Positions 44,545 to 53,351 of a stretch of DNA of 64,000 bases are shown here, piece after piece; position 1 is the first letter of the stretch; every line of letters begins with the position of its first letter. Made by a program: the position numbers and the translations under genes. The notes beneath the pieces are model-generated. The model saw nothing but the letters and a program-made list of their open reading frames with translations, ran no database searches and was not told where the DNA came from. The stretch is from Marinilactibacillus sp042660675 (GTDB lineage: Bacteria > Bacillota > Bacilli > Lactobacillales > Carnobacteriaceae_A), in contig NZ_JBHSUL010000012.1 in the NCBI RefSeq assembly GCF_042660675.1, positions 71,843 through 135,842 of the forward strand, written 5' to 3'.

Positions 44545-44581
44545 ATTCCTTCACCCTTCCAAATCTTATTTACTATGAGCC

Positions 44582-44590
44582 ATTCTAGCA
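44582..44590 (-). promoter_or_regulatory. Extended -10 promoter of hpf
   Basis: On the minus strand TGC-TAGAAT (44582-44590) lies 38 bases before the hpf start. The -35 is not clear. Confidence 0.4.
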
Positions 44591-44706
44591 CAAATCGCAG
44601 AATAACTCTCTAACAAACCATTGAAGCTTGTTTGTTATCTTATATTGATTATACATGATAGCGGTTACTTTCTCAATGAATCTCTACTATTTAATGGATA
44701 TTCCTT

Positions 44707-45402
44707 TTATCTGAATACCGATAAGGATTGAACGTCCTTTGCCCCTTCCGATAGAAGGTACTCCATGGCATAGATCATCGTTCTTCCAGTTGTGTAAACA
44801 TCGTCTATAACGAGTACATTTTTTCCTTTTATTGATTCTTTATTATGATCTGCCATACAAAACGGTTGGATGGATTGTAACCTTTCCTGCCTAGTTTTTT
44901 TTGATTGATTCTTTTCAGTTGTCGTGTTCTCAAGTAAGTTTGTATAAGGGATTCTTGCTGTCTTAAGCATGATTTCCGTTTGGTTGAATCCTCTAATTTG
45001 AAAACTTCTTTTAGATATAGGAATGGGTACAATCATATCGATTGCAGACATACTTCCTATCGCTTTGATTAAATCTTCTGAAATCATTCTGGCTACTCTA
45101 ATATCACCTGTGAATTTGTATCGTTCCATCCATTCTTTGGCAAAAGCATTATAGGTATATAAAGCTTTATGATTCAGCGACTCTATCTTACTAGCCTTTA
45201 TCCATTTTTGGCAGTCTTGACATACTTCGGTCGTTTCTTGCACACGAGAACAAAAAGGACAGCTAGGATTACCGCTTATTTTCTCTAACTTCGAATAACA
45301 AGATGCACATGCTGATTGAGCTTTCAGCTTTTTAAATGTAAATAAATCACTTATCGTCAATTTACTAGTTATCTGTTGACCACACCAGATACATCTTGTC
45401 AT
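44707..45402 (-). CDS. comFC: ComFC-like phosphoribosyltransferase-fold competence protein
   Basis: 231 aa. The N-terminal zinc-binding region has paired Cys: CIWCGQ, CASCYSKL, CPFCSRV and CQDCQKW. The C-terminal phosphoribosyltransferase domain ends with VLVIDDVYTTGRTMIYAMEYL, the PRPP loop. ComFC is needed for DNA uptake with ComFA and is encoded with it. It overlaps comFA by 4 bp. The catalytic role is unproven. Confidence 0.93.
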   Translation of the reverse strand: MTRCIWCGQQITSKLTISDLFTFKKLKAQSACASCYSKLEKISGNPSCPFCSRVQETTEVCQDCQKWIKASKIESLNHKALYTYNAFAKEWMERYKFTGDIRVARMISEDLIKAIGSMSAIDMIVPIPISKRSFQIRGFNQTEIMLKTARIPYTNLLENTTTEKNQSKKTRQERLQSIQPFCMADHNKESIKGKNVLVIDDVYTTGRTMIYAMEYLLSEGAKDVQSLSVFR

Positions 45403-46751
45403 GTTAATAGAAGCCCTCTCTTTTTTGCGATAGTATTCATCTTCCTGATTTGCCGAATGGCTCTTTTCATTTCTATTGTCATTCCATCGTGGAAATACAA
45501 AACCTCTCCTGTTGGGTATTCTGGAGAGCGACCGGCTCTTCCAGCAATCTGAACCAGAGAAGACTCTGTAAAAATTCGGTCATCAGCACCAATAACGAGC
45601 ACATCAATATCTGGAAAGGTTACACCCCTTTCGAGAATAGTTGTTGTCATTAAGAAGTCCAATTTTTTCTCCCTCATCAATAGAACTTTTTGCTTTCTTT
45701 GGTCATCTTGTGAATGGACAGCTTCAAATCTAGCTTCTTTGAACCTACGCTGCAAAATAATTTCAAATGTTTCCATCCATTCTATATTAGGTATAAATAA
45801 CAGAAACTTCTTTTGAAGATCTAGTCGTTTTGTGATTTCTTTAAACACCTTTGTAGCTTGCTTAGGTTTAAGTAAGCTCTTTTCCCAATTTGGCTCTCTT
45901 ATCACAATTGGGATTGGTAGCGGATGGCCGTGATATCTGGCCGGGAGTATGCTCGCTTTTAATTTCTTTTGACTAATCTTCTTCTGATCGCTACGGTCAG
46001 GTGTCGCCGTAAGATAAATCAGTGCAGACTGCGGTTTTCTTGCTTTATCTACCGCGAAATGTAGTGCTTCATCTAGTTTGAATGGAAAGGCATCGATTTC
46101 ATCAATAATTAACAAATCAAAAGCTTCTTTGAATCGATAAAGCTGATGTGTTGTGGCTACAACTAGTTGCGTATATGTATAAGTTTCCTCCATTCCTCCA
46201 TATAACACGCTCATTGACACATTAGGAAAAGCTTTTTGGATCCTAGGCGCCAGTTCAAGACAGACATCTACTCTTGGAGATGCTAAACAAATTCTTTTAT
46301 GTGCTTTGATTGCTTTTTCTATTCCTGGAAACAACATTTCTGTTTTTCCTGCGCCCGCCACTGCCCAAAGTAAACGAACTTCATTAGAATCAATGGATTG
46401 AATAATTTCCTCGGAAGCTTCTCTTTGCTGGTTGGATAAAGTACCTTTCCATGCTAAAACTGGATCTTTAGATATTTCAAATTGATTCGGTTCAGGTGTA
46501 TGAAAAAACTTTGAACACCTTCTGACTTTTCCCATCTGCAGACAATTCGTACAGTAAGTACAAGGTTGTCCACAAAAACAGTTATTGAATTCAATCGGAG
46601 TGATTTTTGTGTTACATCGTCTACAATATTCCTGACCCTTCTTTAAAAAAAATCCAGAGGTTTCTATTCGGCCACTTTCTTCTAGTTTTTCAAAATCTAC
46701 GTTAACACATTCGGATTCCAATATTTCTCTACCATATAATTGATTAACCAT
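45399..46751 (-). CDS. comFA: ComFA, DNA-uptake ATPase/helicase
   Basis: 450 aa from the ATG at 46751 (GGAG six bases before); another ATG lies at 46763. The N-terminal zinc cluster has CRRCNTK, CFCGQPCTYCTNC and RRC. Helicase motifs: AVAGAGKTEML (I), LIIDEIDAFP (II, DEID), YLTATPD (III), TTILERGVTFPDIDV (V) and QIAGRAGRSPEYP (VI). ComFA powers single-strand DNA import during transformation. No comE or comG genes are in the window, so competence remains a prediction. Confidence 0.94.
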   Translation of the reverse strand: MVNQLYGREILESECVNVDFEKLEESGRIETSGFFLKKGQEYCRRCNTKITPIEFNNCFCGQPCTYCTNCLQMGKVRRCSKFFHTPEPNQFEISKDPVLAWKGTLSNQQREASEEIIQSIDSNEVRLLWAVAGAGKTEMLFPGIEKAIKAHKRICLASPRVDVCLELAPRIQKAFPNVSMSVLYGGMEETYTYTQLVVATTHQLYRFKEAFDLLIIDEIDAFPFKLDEALHFAVDKARKPQSALIYLTATPDRSDQKKISQKKLKASILPARYHGHPLPIPIVIREPNWEKSLLKPKQATKVFKEITKRLDLQKKFLLFIPNIEWMETFEIILQRRFKEARFEAVHSQDDQRKQKVLLMREKKLDFLMTTTILERGVTFPDIDVLVIGADDRIFTESSLVQIAGRAGRSPEYPTGEVLYFHDGMTIEMKRAIRQIRKMNTIAKKRGLLLT

Positions 46752-46822
46752 CCCTAGCTCCATTCATATAGACTCGTTTTCTTCCTATCTATATAAACTA
46801 TTAAAATAGTAATTTTCTGACG

Positions 46823-46849
46823 AAAAAAAGCCAGTACACAAATGTACTG
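46823..46849 (-). terminator. Terminator of the degV gene
   Basis: Stem CAGTACA / TGTACTG (46832-46838 with 46843-46849) followed on the minus strand by GGC and T7. Confidence 0.8.
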
Positions 46850-46892
46850 ACTCAATTGAATAATATAAAAAAAGTTAACACTAGTTTTAGTT

Positions 46893-47750
46893 TCAAGATT
46901 CATCTGTTTTGATTGTCCAAGTTAGGCCAATTGCACCTTCGCCAGTATGAACACCTATAACAGGTCCTAAAAAGCTTAAATTAAATTCGACTTCTGGGAA
47001 ATCAATTTCAAGTCTCTCTTTGAACGCTTTCGCTTCATCTTCGCTGAATGCATGAACAATCGTTGCTTGAATTGGATAATCAGAGTCTTTAACTGATTTT
47101 TCAAGCAGGCTTTCGATTTTTCTTAACGCTTTTCGTTTGGTACGAATTTTATCATAAGGTACGATCAGTCCATCAACAAAGGTTAATACCGGTTTGATAT
47201 TTAAAAATGTACCCACACTACCAGCGGCTCTCGATAAACGTCCGCCTTTTACTAAATTCGTTAAATCATCTACAACGAAGTATAATTCAGTTGCGGCTTT
47301 AATCGTATCAAGCTTTTCCAAAATCATTTCGACGCTTGCACCGTTCTTAGCCAATTTCGCAGCTTCCATTACTTGAAAAGCTTGCCCTGCAGCAGCTAAT
47401 TCAGAATCATACGGAAATACCTTCACGTTCTCTAACGATTTTGAGACACTAACGGCGTTTTGATACGTACCGGAAATATTACCTGATAAATGTATACTTA
47501 TAATGGCATCATACGTTTTTCCGAGTTCTTCATAAAGCGCTACAAAATCGCCTACTGTCGGTTGTGAGCTAGTAGGTAGTTTATCCATTTCTCTAACTTT
47601 CAAGAAAAATTCCTCAGAAGTAATATCTCGTTCTTCTTTATAAACTTCATTTTCAACAATACAAGATAATGGTACCGAATAGATATCATAGGCGTCATAC
47701 TGTTCATGTGAGAGATAGGCTGTACTATCTGTTACTACGGCTATATTCAT
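46893..47750 (-). CDS. DegV-family fatty-acid-binding protein (FakB-like)
   Basis: 285 aa from the ATG at 47750; GAGGTGAAAGA precedes it. Family marks are NIAVVTDSTAYLS, TSSQPTVGDF, SIHLSGNISGTYQNA and RLSRAAGSVGTFLNIKP. DegV/FakB proteins bind a fatty acid and present it to FakA kinase. No fakA is nearby. Monocistronic with a terminator. Confidence 0.93.
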   Translation of the reverse strand: MNIAVVTDSTAYLSHEQYDAYDIYSVPLSCIVENEVYKEERDITSEEFFLKVREMDKLPTSSQPTVGDFVALYEELGKTYDAIISIHLSGNISGTYQNAVSVSKSLENVKVFPYDSELAAAGQAFQVMEAAKLAKNGASVEMILEKLDTIKAATELYFVVDDLTNLVKGGRLSRAAGSVGTFLNIKPVLTFVDGLIVPYDKIRTKRKALRKIESLLEKSVKDSDYPIQATIVHAFSEDEAKAFKERLEIDFPEVEFNLSFLGPVIGVHTGEGAIGLTWTIKTDES

Positions 47751-47914
47751 TCTTTCACCTCGTTTCATTCATTTGAATCCAGACTTTTATTTCTAACAAA
47801 ATAGATAATCGTTCTTTTTGAATAAAGTATCTTATTAGCTCAATAAATCGCCTTGTAAATACACCTTTTTCATTATACACTAACTGGATAAAAAAAAGAA
47901 AGGCTGAAAATAAC

Positions 47915-48550
47915 ATGGAAAATTTTCGGACCATAAAAGAGAGCGGTTCTTATGAAATCGACATAAAAAAGTCAAGATTTATCTGTCATCTTAAAAGAAC
48001 AGAAACAGAAGAAGACGCGAACGCTTTTATTGAAGCGATCAAAAAAGAACATTGGAAAGCCAATCATAATTGTTCTGCGTATATTATGGGAGAACGCTAT
48101 GATATTCAACGTGCACATGATGATGGTGAACCTAGCGGGACGGCTGGTGTTCCTATGCTTGAAATTTTAAAGAAGCGGCAATTAAATAATGTGACAGCTG
48201 TCGTTACCCGATACTTTGGTGGAACTAAATTGGGTGCTGGTGGATTGATTCGTGCTTATGGCGGCGTCGTTAATGAAGCTCTTTCTTCTATTGGAATTGT
48301 TGAACGCCTCCTGCATCAATATATGACCGTCACTGTCTCTTATCCACAAAGTGGACGACTGGAAAACCAATTACGCCAGTCCGACTATCGACTTCAAGAT
48401 ATTCATTACACAGATACCGTTTCTTTTGAGTGCGTGATTGCATTAGAGAAAATGGATGCTTTTGTCTTGGATATTAAAGAATGGACAAGTGATCAAGGAA
48501 AAATAGTGTATGGACAAAAGGCTTGGATTGAAGTCCCTATTGAAGAATAA
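47915..48550 (+). CDS. YigZ/IMPACT-family protein
   Basis: 211 aa. The IMPACT/UPF0029 core is intact: KKSRFICHLKR, GERYDIQRAHDDGEPSGTAGVPML and VTRYFGGTKLGAGGLIRAYGG. The C-terminal ferredoxin-like domain is at about 140-205. The function is uncertain; E. coli YigZ has been linked to translation-factor-like folds. It is divergent from degV/comF and upstream of an LCP gene and tagO, the order of B. subtilis yvyE-yvhJ-tagO. Confidence 0.93.
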   Translation: MENFRTIKESGSYEIDIKKSRFICHLKRTETEEDANAFIEAIKKEHWKANHNCSAYIMGERYDIQRAHDDGEPSGTAGVPMLEILKKRQLNNVTAVVTRYFGGTKLGAGGLIRAYGGVVNEALSSIGIVERLLHQYMTVTVSYPQSGRLENQLRQSDYRLQDIHYTDTVSFECVIALEKMDAFVLDIKEWTSDQGKIVYGQKAWIEVPIEE

Positions 48551-48653
48551 GCTAGTACCTTAATCCTTTTTGAGTTACACCATCAACAGCGATTCATTTT
48601 GTGACCACTTATGCACACTATACAGAGTTGTATCGTTTTTTTAACAAGAAAGC

Positions 48654-48682
48654 TTGACACTATACTTGAGAAAGAGAATAAT
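48654..48682 (+). promoter_or_regulatory. Promoter of the first LCP gene
   Basis: Perfect TTGACA (48654-48659), a 17-base spacer, and AATAAT (48677-48682, 5/6), 61 bases before the start. The 100 bp upstream hold nothing else I recognise. Confidence 0.7.
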
Positions 48683-48743
48683 GTATTTTAGACAATTATG
48701 TCTAAAAATCTAAAATTTCTCGTCCTATAAAGGAGTATTTATT

Positions 48744-49853
48744 TTGTCTAAAAACAATTCTAGTCGCGCGGTTAACCGTCGTTCGAATAAAAGTAAAAAG
48801 AAAAGTCAAATCATTATCCTCTGCATCTTGATTCCTATATTTATCGTCATCCTATTCGCAATGGCCTATTTTGCAAGATTGTTCGCCACTACAGAAAACG
48901 CTATTGAAGCCTCTTATCATGAAGTTGAACGAGCTAATCCTGTAGAAGAAGTGGATCCGATAGTAGAACCTGTGTCTTTCTTGATTATGGGTGTTGATAA
49001 TGACGAAAATGATTCGCGTTCTTTAGGTTCTGCTAGAGCAGATTCAATTATTTACGCTACTGTCAATCCAATTACTCGAGAAATGAATATGGTCTCTATC
49101 CCAAGAGATACATACTTGCCCATCATAAAAAATAATCAAGTCGTTCGAAACGATAGAATTAACGCTGCTTACGCTGTTGGAGAAGAAAGTACTATGATCG
49201 AAACAGTAGAAAATTGGTTGGACGTTCCAATTCATTACTATGCTACATTCAACTTTGATGCTTTCCTTGAAATCATTGACGCTTTGGACGGTATTGATAT
49301 GGACGTTCCAATCACTTTTTCTGAACAAGACTCTTCTGGAAAAATGGGTACTATTCATTTAGAAGAAGGATTCCAGACACTAAATGGAGAAGAAGCACTA
49401 GCACTTGCTCGAACAAGAAAAATCGATAACGATGTAGAACGTGGGCATCGCCAGCAGCTTGTTATTCAAGCCATCATGAACAAAGCATTGAACTTAGCTT
49501 CCCTTCCAAAATATACAGAAATCGTTGAGACAGTTGGCGCAAATATGAGAACCAATATGAGAATGAAAGATATGACTGCATTAGCTCAAACAGGTCTAGA
49601 CAGTAAATTCGCGATTGAATCTCACGTATTTGAATGGTCAAGTTTTATGGAAAGAGGTATGGATTTGGTCAAAATCGATCCAACCAGCTTTGCTAATATT
49701 CAAATGGACCTTAAAAATTCACTAGATGCTAACGCATCTTCAAATCAATCCTATACAGAAGATTCAGACGAAGAAACCTCTTCTGGTCAAACAACTTATG
49801 ACCAAGATGCCAGTGCTTCAGACCCTGTTACCTCTAGCTCTAGTTCAGATTAA
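48744..49853 (+). CDS. LytR-CpsA-Psr (LCP) family cell-wall polymer ligase 1
   Basis: 369 aa from a TTG (AAAGGAG eight bases before). Cytoplasmic basic N-terminus, one membrane helix (about 22-46), then an extracellular LCP domain (about 78-290) with ARADSIIYATVNP, MVSIPRDTYLPI, NRINAAY-like NDRINAAYAVG and ARTRKIDNDVERGHRQQ. LCP enzymes transfer undecaprenyl-linked teichoic acid or polysaccharide to peptidoglycan. The Ser/Asp/Thr-rich tail (last 45 residues) is disordered. Convergent with tagO. Confidence 0.93.
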   Translation: MSKNNSSRAVNRRSNKSKKKSQIIILCILIPIFIVILFAMAYFARLFATTENAIEASYHEVERANPVEEVDPIVEPVSFLIMGVDNDENDSRSLGSARADSIIYATVNPITREMNMVSIPRDTYLPIIKNNQVVRNDRINAAYAVGEESTMIETVENWLDVPIHYYATFNFDAFLEIIDALDGIDMDVPITFSEQDSSGKMGTIHLEEGFQTLNGEEALALARTRKIDNDVERGHRQQLVIQAIMNKALNLASLPKYTEIVETVGANMRTNMRMKDMTALAQTGLDSKFAIESHVFEWSSFMERGMDLVKIDPTSFANIQMDLKNSLDANASSNQSYTEDSDEETSSGQTTYDQDASASDPVTSSSSSD

Positions 49854-49861
49854 CGATCTTA

Positions 49862-49905
49862 ACAAAGAAACCAGACGCCTTATTGGCCGTCTGGTTTCTT
49901 TTTAT
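49862..49905. terminator. Bidirectional terminator between LCP1 and tagO
   Basis: Perfect 14-bp stem AAAGAAACCAGACG / CGTCTGGTTTCTTT (49864-49877 with 49888-49901). The right arm overlaps the last codons and stop region of tagO, so the hairpin is partly coding. Confidence 0.93.
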
Positions 49906-50986
49906 TTAATCGATTTCCGAATTCTCTTAGTGATTTGAGTAAAGGTCTTCTATCAGCGCCAACCAAACCAATAATTTCAACAAACAACTCTACGCCAATC
50001 ACTACTGAAATAGTTAAAAGAGCCGAGCCCCAAAACGTAGAAAAGTTGTAGAGTAAAGCAATCACTGAAAATATAGCTGACACACTATAGATAGCTAACA
50101 CGGTTTGTCTATGAGATAATCCCAGCGACATCAACCTATGATGAATATGATTTTTATCTGCGACAGATATAGACTGACGATTTATTTTTCGCCTAAGTAT
50201 GGCAAAAAGCGTATCCGTTATCGGAATACCTAAAATGACAACAGGTAAAACCAAAGAAATCAATGTTGCATTCTTAAGTCCTTGTAACGAAAAGACACCG
50301 ATCATAAATCCGATAAACAACGCTCCCGTGTCTCCTAGAAAAATACTAGCTGGTTGAAAATTATAGGGCCAGAAACCAGCGATTGCACCAATCAAGATAA
50401 AGATCATAATAGAAATCGAAACTTCTTGGATCGTTAAAAAGAAAAACCCGATAATTCCCATAGTTGTTAGTGCAATAATGGATACCCCGCTAGCTAATCC
50501 ATCCAGTCCGTCTATCAAGTTTACCGCATTTGTAAAGCCAAGTATCCAAATCAGTGTGAATGGTAAACTCCAAGAACCAAATTCTAGTGTACCTATAAAA
50601 GGCAATGTCATGGTTTCCAAGGAAACATCCCCAAAATAAGAAACGATAAACGCTCCAATGAGGATACCAGTAATTTTTAGTAACGGACTAAGGTTTTTCA
50701 AATCGTCAATCATACCGGTGATTAGCACCGCTAATGATCCTAGAAAAATAGGAAAAACAATAGAATGTGGAATCGGTAGTAAGACAAACAAAGAAAAATA
50801 AAATGCAGTAAAGATCGTTATACCACCCATTGTTGGCATCACTTTATTGTGCACTCTTCTTGCGTCCGGTATATCGACTATTTTTAATTTGATTGCGATT
50901 CTTTTATAAATTGCCGTCAGCCCTATACTAATAATTGTAGTAGCAATCGTGACAAGCAAAACTAAGTACATATCATACATAATCAT
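49880..50986 (-). CDS. tagO: TagO/WecA-type UDP-GlcNAc:undecaprenyl-phosphate GlcNAc-1-phosphate transferase
   Basis: 368 aa, about eleven membrane helices. Catalytic motifs: DIPDARRVHNKVMPTMGG, NAVNLIDGLDGLASG, FLGDTGALFIGFM and the HIHHRLMSLGLSHRQ loop. It starts wall teichoic acid and other undecaprenyl-linked polymers. It lies between two LCP ligases, one convergent and one divergent. No clear Shine-Dalgarno precedes the first ATG; a second in-frame ATG follows two codons later. Confidence 0.94.
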   Translation of the reverse strand: MIMYDMYLVLLVTIATTIISIGLTAIYKRIAIKLKIVDIPDARRVHNKVMPTMGGITIFTAFYFSLFVLLPIPHSIVFPIFLGSLAVLITGMIDDLKNLSPLLKITGILIGAFIVSYFGDVSLETMTLPFIGTLEFGSWSLPFTLIWILGFTNAVNLIDGLDGLASGVSIIALTTMGIIGFFFLTIQEVSISIMIFILIGAIAGFWPYNFQPASIFLGDTGALFIGFMIGVFSLQGLKNATLISLVLPVVILGIPITDTLFAILRRKINRQSISVADKNHIHHRLMSLGLSHRQTVLAIYSVSAIFSVIALLYNFSTFWGSALLTISVVIGVELFVEIIGLVGADRRPLLKSLREFGNRLNKKKPDGQ

Positions 50987-51012
50987 ATCTCATTTCTGGT
51001 ATACTTTCTTTC

Positions 51013-51042
51013 ATTATATCATTGCGAGAATCCAAAACACAA
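51013..51042 (-). promoter_or_regulatory. Promoter of tagO
   Basis: On the minus strand an extended -10, TGA-TATAAT (51013-51021), lies 18 bases from a weak -35, TTGTGT (51037-51042). The start codon is 26 bases downstream. The divergent LCP2 promoter must share this 156-bp gap. Confidence 0.55.
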
Positions 51043-51142
51043 TTGCATTTCTGCATCAACTCAATTAAACTATAGAATAGGAATAGCGAGACTTATTTCA
51101 AAATTATCACGTCTTATATAACGATAAAGAATCGAGGCAGTC

Positions 51143-52249
51143 ATGCGTTCACAAAAACACGAAAAAAAGCAGAATAGAAATAGATGGTTTATAAGAGGTT
51201 TTTTCTCAATCCTCGTTTTACTTATATTTATTCTCGGCTCCGGCGTAGGCTACTATGGAAGTAAAATCCTTGAAGTCCTCAATAACGTTTCAGAAGGCAC
51301 GCCCGAAGAACTTCAAGACACTACCGAACAAGATATCCTCTTAAAGAATAGAAAACCCTTCTCAGTTCTTCTTCTTGGTCTTGATGAAGATGCAGGAACT
51401 AGACGATCTGATACAATTATCGTTGCCACTATCAACCCCACCGAAGAATCTGTTAAAATGCTTTCTATCCCAAGAGACACTATGATTGATCTTCCAGGAA
51501 CCAATAGATCTGAAAAAATTAATGCCTTATATGCGTTTTACGGTGTATCCGGTACGATTGACTATATTGAAGAGTATCTCGATATCCCCATTTCTTATTA
51601 CGCTACCTTAAACTTTGAAGGACTTGTTGATCTTGTCGACGCAGTTGGTGGTGTTACAGTAGACTCTCAATTATCTTTCACTGTACAAGACAGTACTGAA
51701 AAAGCAGATGCCATTGAAATTGATGAGGGTGTTCAAACCTTAGATGGCGAACATGCACTTGGTTACGCCCGAATGAGAAAACAGGATCCTCGTGGTGACT
51801 GGGGTAGACAAGAAAGACAACGAGAAGTCATTCAAGCTTTATCTGAAGAATTACTTTCCTTGAATTCTTTTACGAATTTCTCTCCAATAATGGATGCAAT
51901 CAGCCCCAATTTCCAAACAAATCTTTCGGGAATGCAAATCTGGACGATTGCGAATAATTATACTGAAGCTGCTAACCACGTGGAATCGCTAGAATTACGT
52001 GGCGAGGCGGATTACGTCTATTTCCCGGCATATGGTTTGGATTTGTACGTATGGCTTCCTTTCGATGAATCTGTTAAAGAACTCCAAGATACGTTCAAAC
52101 AACATCTCGAATTGGACACGTCAACAACAAGCGGAACAGGTGTCAATTTCGATGATCAGCTCGAGGACATTCCAGAAGATAATCCCGGTGACCGTTCTTT
52201 TGAAAACCCTCTAGAAGATGACCTAGATATAAATGAAGACTCCAATTAA
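51143..52249 (+). CDS. LytR-CpsA-Psr (LCP) family cell-wall polymer ligase 2
   Basis: 368 aa. Basic N-terminus, membrane helix (about 18-42), then LCP domain with TRRSDTIIVATINP, MLSIPRDTMIDLPG, EKINALYAFYG and ARMRKQDPRGDWGRQERQREV. The Arg and Asp residues that hold the pyrophosphate are present. The tail is very acidic (DDQLEDIPEDNPGD). A paralogue of the LCP 1.3 kb upstream; the two may serve different acceptors or polymers. Confidence 0.93.
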   Translation: MRSQKHEKKQNRNRWFIRGFFSILVLLIFILGSGVGYYGSKILEVLNNVSEGTPEELQDTTEQDILLKNRKPFSVLLLGLDEDAGTRRSDTIIVATINPTEESVKMLSIPRDTMIDLPGTNRSEKINALYAFYGVSGTIDYIEEYLDIPISYYATLNFEGLVDLVDAVGGVTVDSQLSFTVQDSTEKADAIEIDEGVQTLDGEHALGYARMRKQDPRGDWGRQERQREVIQALSEELLSLNSFTNFSPIMDAISPNFQTNLSGMQIWTIANNYTEAANHVESLELRGEADYVYFPAYGLDLYVWLPFDESVKELQDTFKQHLELDTSTTSGTGVNFDDQLEDIPEDNPGDRSFENPLEDDLDINEDSN

Positions 52250-52253
52250 AAAG

Positions 52254-52300
52254 AAACCTCTTGAAGAATACACGAACATGTATCTTTCAAGAGGTTTTTG
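52254..52300. terminator. Terminator between LCP2 and the SGNH gene
   Basis: Stem AAACCTCTTGAA / TTCAAGAGGTTT (52254-52265 with 52286-52297), with an inner ATACA/TGTAT helix and T-runs on both sides. Confidence 0.92.
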
Positions 52301-52314
52301 TGTGTCTCAACTTT

Positions 52315-53130
52315 TTATAACTCTGATAATGGTGTATTTAGTCTTTCATCAATCAATTCAAACCACATCTGATAGCCATCTCCATTAGGATGAACCGCAT
52401 CATCCAGAAAATCTTCTATATCGAAATCCAATGCTTGAATTTTTTCGTTCATCAATGTGAAAATATCGATAAACGGCCATTCCTGATTTCTTACAAATGC
52501 TGCAATTTCTTCATTGTATTGTTGATATGTTAGAACCCCATCATCTAAGTATACTTCGTTGTAGATTGTAGGATTTGCTGTTGTTAGCACAACGAGCGTT
52601 TCAGGTAATTCTTCACGGAAACGATTCATAATCGCAATCAATTCTTCTTTTGTATGAGAAAGATCGTTTTGAGGAAACCGGTTATTATTGATCAAACATA
52701 ACTCAAATAAAATAATGTCAGGGTTCAGTTCTATGGTTTCTTGTATCTTGCCTTGGACCATTAAATCTGTCGTACTGAAGCCGTTAAAACCCTGGTTCCA
52801 GACCGTTGTTCTGATGCCTTCACGCTGAGATAATTCTTGCTCCAGTCGCTTCCCCCATACTGGTTTTTCAAGTGTTGCCCCCATGCCTCTCGTCACACTA
52901 CTACCCAGCACTGCAATATCTACTACGCCATCTCTATTAGAAAGATATCGTACTCTATCTAAAAAAGTTTCAGATTCTTGTGCATAAACTTTAGAATGGT
53001 CATTAGTCAATTCTTGCGAAAGAGACTCTTGTTGTTGGTTTAATCTCCAATACAAACCACTAAATAAAATCAGGATTCCAAAAAATCCCACAAGATAATA
53101 CTGGCTCTCAGTTTTTTCTTTTTCGTTCAT
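52315..53130 (-). CDS. Membrane-anchored SGNH/GDSL hydrolase
   Basis: 271 aa from the ATG at 53130, with GGAAGTGAG before it. An N-terminal membrane helix (about 10-26) precedes an SGNH domain: block I AVLGSSVTRGMGA, the Asn block LCLINNNRF, and block V DDAVHPNGDGYQMW. Extracellular lipase/esterase fold, possibly an O-acyl esterase or acyltransferase acting on wall polymers. Convergent with an LCP gene; substrate unknown. Confidence 0.85.
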   Translation of the reverse strand: MNEKEKTESQYYLVGFFGILILFSGLYWRLNQQQESLSQELTNDHSKVYAQESETFLDRVRYLSNRDGVVDIAVLGSSVTRGMGATLEKPVWGKRLEQELSQREGIRTTVWNQGFNGFSTTDLMVQGKIQETIELNPDIILFELCLINNNRFPQNDLSHTKEELIAIMNRFREELPETLVVLTTANPTIYNEVYLDDGVLTYQQYNEEIAAFVRNQEWPFIDIFTLMNEKIQALDFDIEDFLDDAVHPNGDGYQMWFELIDERLNTPLSEL

Positions 53131-53298
53131 ATGACTCACTTCCATCCTCTAAGAATATAACACATTGTTTATTTAAATTGATGTTCCTATCTTACATAAT
53201 TCTTTACGGGTTGTCTCCCTTTTTCCAATCATCTCTTATACTTTATCAATCAGTCGTAAAATCTCTGGCACATTTTAGAATATTGGGTATTCTAAACA

Positions 53299-53334
53299 TA
53301 AAAAATGACCTGAAGCAATTGTGCACCTCAGGTC
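53299..53334 (-). terminator. Terminator of nagA-nagB-nagR
   Basis: Stem GACCTGA / TCAGGTC (53307-53313 with 53328-53334) with further GCA/TGC pairing inside and T6 on the minus strand. Confidence 0.85.
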
Positions 53335-53351
53335 CTACAGACTTGCCATGG

